Origin: an uncultured Chloroflexota bacterium
GTDB lineage: Bacteria > Chloroflexota > Dehalococcoidia > UBA2979
DNA length: 6,629 bases
Direction: 5' to 3'
Assembly: GCA_902827055.1 (NCBI GenBank)
Contig: CADEHD010000122.1
Coordinates: 1 to 6,629, forward strand
Below are positions 5,450 through 6,629 of the stretch, one piece after another (the first letter of the stretch is position 1; each line of letters starts with the position of its first letter). The notes beneath the pieces were generated by a model. It saw nothing but the letters and a program-made list of their open reading frames with translations, had not been told where the DNA came from and ran no database searches. Position numbers and translations under genes: made by a program.

Positions 5450-6333
5450 TAGCGGGCCTCGATGTCGAGTGAGATGTCGAGGGACGGCGCGGAGTGGGTG
5501 AGCGCGCCTACCGAGATGAGGTCGACGCCCGTCGAGGCGATCGCGGTGACGGTCTGCAGGTTCACGCCGCCCGACGCCTCGAAAAGGATGCCCTCCGGCG
5601 CGGCGTCCACGACGCCCCGCATTTCCTCGACGGTCATGTTGTCGAGCATGATCACGTCGGCATTGGCGGCGATCGCGAGGAGCGCGCCCGCGGCGTCCGT
5701 GACCTCGATCTCGACTCGGAGGGTGTGGGGCGAGCGGCTGCGCGCCTCCTCGATGAGCTCCGGTATGCCGAGCCCGCGCAGCGCGCCGGCGGCGATGTGG
5801 TTGTCCTTGATGAGGATGCCGTCCTCCAGCGTGTTGCGGTGGTTGTGCCCGCCGCCGACGCGCACGGCATAGCGCTCGAGCTCGCGGAGGCCCGGCGTCG
5901 TCTTCCGCGTGTCGATGATGCGCGCCGCCCCGCCCTGCGCCGCGGCCTGTACGAAGCGGCGGGTGAGCGTCGCGGTGCCAGAGAGCCGCTGGAGGATGTT
6001 GAGCGCCACGCGCTCGCCGCCCAGCATGGCCCGCAGCGGTCCGTGCACCTCGGCGATCACGACACCCGGTTCGACGTGTGAGCCGTCGCCCGCCAGCACC
6101 TCGAGCTCCAGGTCTTCCGACATGAGTCCGAACGCCATCGCCACCGCGTCGAGGCCGCACACGACTCCGGCTGCCTTCATCAGGAATCGCCCATGCCCGT
6201 GCTGTGCGGGTGGCACGAGAGCGCGCGAGGTGACGTCGTGGTGGGCGCGGTCTTCCTCGAGGGCGCGGGCAACGATGTCGCGCATGATGTCGGGCGCAGG
6301 CGGGCGGAAGTCGGTCTGGATGTCGAACGTCAC
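5449..6333 (-). CDS. nadC: Quinolinate phosphoribosyltransferase (decarboxylating)
   Basis: NadC (EC 2.4.2.19) converts quinolinate and PRPP to nicotinate mononucleotide, CO2 and diphosphate in de novo NAD synthesis in the cytosol. The length, 294 aa, is typical. Motifs appear in order: DVTS (33-36), ERVALNILQRLSG (107-119, Arg108), DTRKTTPG (141-148), YAVRVGGGHNHR (155-166), LIKDNHI (174-180, Lys176), EIEV (208-211), MLDN (229-232), ASGGVN (253-258) and TGVDLISVGALTHS (268-281). These include the arginines, lysines and acidic residues that bind quinolinate and PRPP. The GTG start overlaps the upstream HAD stop in GTGA and has GAGG 5 nt upstream. nadA and nadB are not in the window. The downstream kinase overlaps the stop by one base. 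Confidence 0.97.
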   Translation of the reverse strand: MTFDIQTDFRPPAPDIMRDIVARALEEDRAHHDVTSRALVPPAQHGHGRFLMKAAGVVCGLDAVAMAFGLMSEDLELEVLAGDGSHVEPGVVIAEVHGPLRAMLGGERVALNILQRLSGTATLTRRFVQAAAQGGAARIIDTRKTTPGLRELERYAVRVGGGHNHRNTLEDGILIKDNHIAAGALRGLGIPELIEEARSRSPHTLRVEIEVTDAAGALLAIAANADVIMLDNMTVEEMRGVVDAAPEGILFEASGGVNLQTVTAIASTGVDLISVGALTHSAPSLDISLDIEAR

Positions 6334-6629
6334 GTACGCCTCGCAGTCATCGCGTGTAGCTCCGTCAGCCGGGCCAGGATGTCGTTGAGAGTAGCGAATA
6401 CGACGTGGGCGCCGGCCCGCTCTAGCTGCGCGGGGGTGCCGAGTCCGGTCGCGACGCCCCAGGCACGGAGGCCGGCGGTCCGTGCGGCCTGCATGTCCGC
6501 CTCGGAGTCGCCCACGTATGCGCCCGCCAGGGGCGGCACGGCGAGCGCGGCACAGGCGCGGAGCAGGCCCTCCGGATCCGGCTTGAGCCGCGCGGCTTCC
6601 GATAAGGAGGCGATCGCGCCAGGCAATTC
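6330..6629 (-). CDS. HAD-family phosphatase, C-terminal part (N-terminus beyond window)
   Basis: The last 99 residues of a haloacid-dehalogenase-type hydrolase. LKPDPEGLLRACAAL provides the motif III lysine in the KPxP context typical of phosphoglycolate-phosphatase-like and beta-phosphoglucomutase-like members. YVGDSEADMQAARTAGL is motif IV (GDSxxD, Mg-binding aspartates), followed by the usual ATGLG and a final helix. The nucleophile DxD motif and the cap domain lie off the right edge, so the substrate cannot be judged. Gph-type 2-phosphoglycolate phosphatase is the default guess; a nucleotidase role is possible given the overlap with nadC. It ends in TGA within the GTGA overlap and probably leads this operon, or lies downstream of further genes. 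Confidence 0.9.
   Translation of the reverse strand, partial: ELPGAIASLSEAARLKPDPEGLLRACAALAVPPLAGAYVGDSEADMQAARTAGLRAWGVATGLGTPAQLERAGAHVVFATLNDILARLTELHAMTARRT

Noticed and set aside
5449..6160. N-terminal extension of the kinase frame across nadC
   Set aside because: The upstream part is an Arg/Ala-rich shadow of nadC in another frame. The kinase fold begins exactly at the GTG that overlaps the nadC stop.

Overview
The window is a dense, GC-rich piece of bacterial chromosome with ordinary housekeeping genes. I see no mobile element, tRNA, rRNA or CRISPR array. Gene order (rpsB, tsf, frr, uppS, cdsA), a very short EF-Ts, strong AGGAGG-type ribosome binding sites and mostly GTG starts fit a high-GC Terrabacteria-type lineage. 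Chloroflexota is my best guess, but it rests on general resemblance and is not proven here. Of the ten genes whose stop is visible, eight end in TAG, two in TGA and none in TAA. Seven of the ten visible starts are GTG.

Left block (1-3432, minus strand, read right to left): ribosomal protein S2 (rpsB), elongation factor Ts (tsf), ribosome recycling factor (frr), undecaprenyl diphosphate synthase (uppS) and the N-terminal two-thirds or so of phosphatidate cytidylyltransferase (cdsA, cut by the left edge). Spacers are 9-53 nt, so this looks like one operon joining translation to lipid-carrier and phospholipid synthesis. The UMP kinase gene pyrH, which in most bacteria sits between tsf and frr, is absent; only 53 nt separate those two genes.

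Middle (3433-4494): a 290-nt divergent intergenic region holds apparent back-to-back promoters for rpsB (minus) and for a plus-strand pair. The pair encodes a small FmdB-type zinc-ribbon protein with an altered cysteine pattern and a D-aminoacyl-tRNA deacylase (dtd). The rpsB leader can fold into small hairpins.

Right block (4552-6629, minus strand, read right to left): the C-terminal part of a HAD-family phosphatase (cut by the right edge), quinolinate phosphoribosyltransferase (nadC), a P-loop kinase of unknown substrate and a small four-helix membrane protein of unknown function. The first two overlap by 4 nt (GTGA), the next two by 1 nt (TAGTG), and the last pair is 7 nt apart, so they are probably co-transcribed and translationally coupled. 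This block converges on dtd, with a 57-nt spacer and no clear terminator.

Nothing here amounts to a clearly new biological system. The points most worth a second look are the missing pyrH, the TAG-dominated stop usage, the uncharacterised kinase and membrane protein coupled to nadC, and the compact divergent promoter and rpsB leader.
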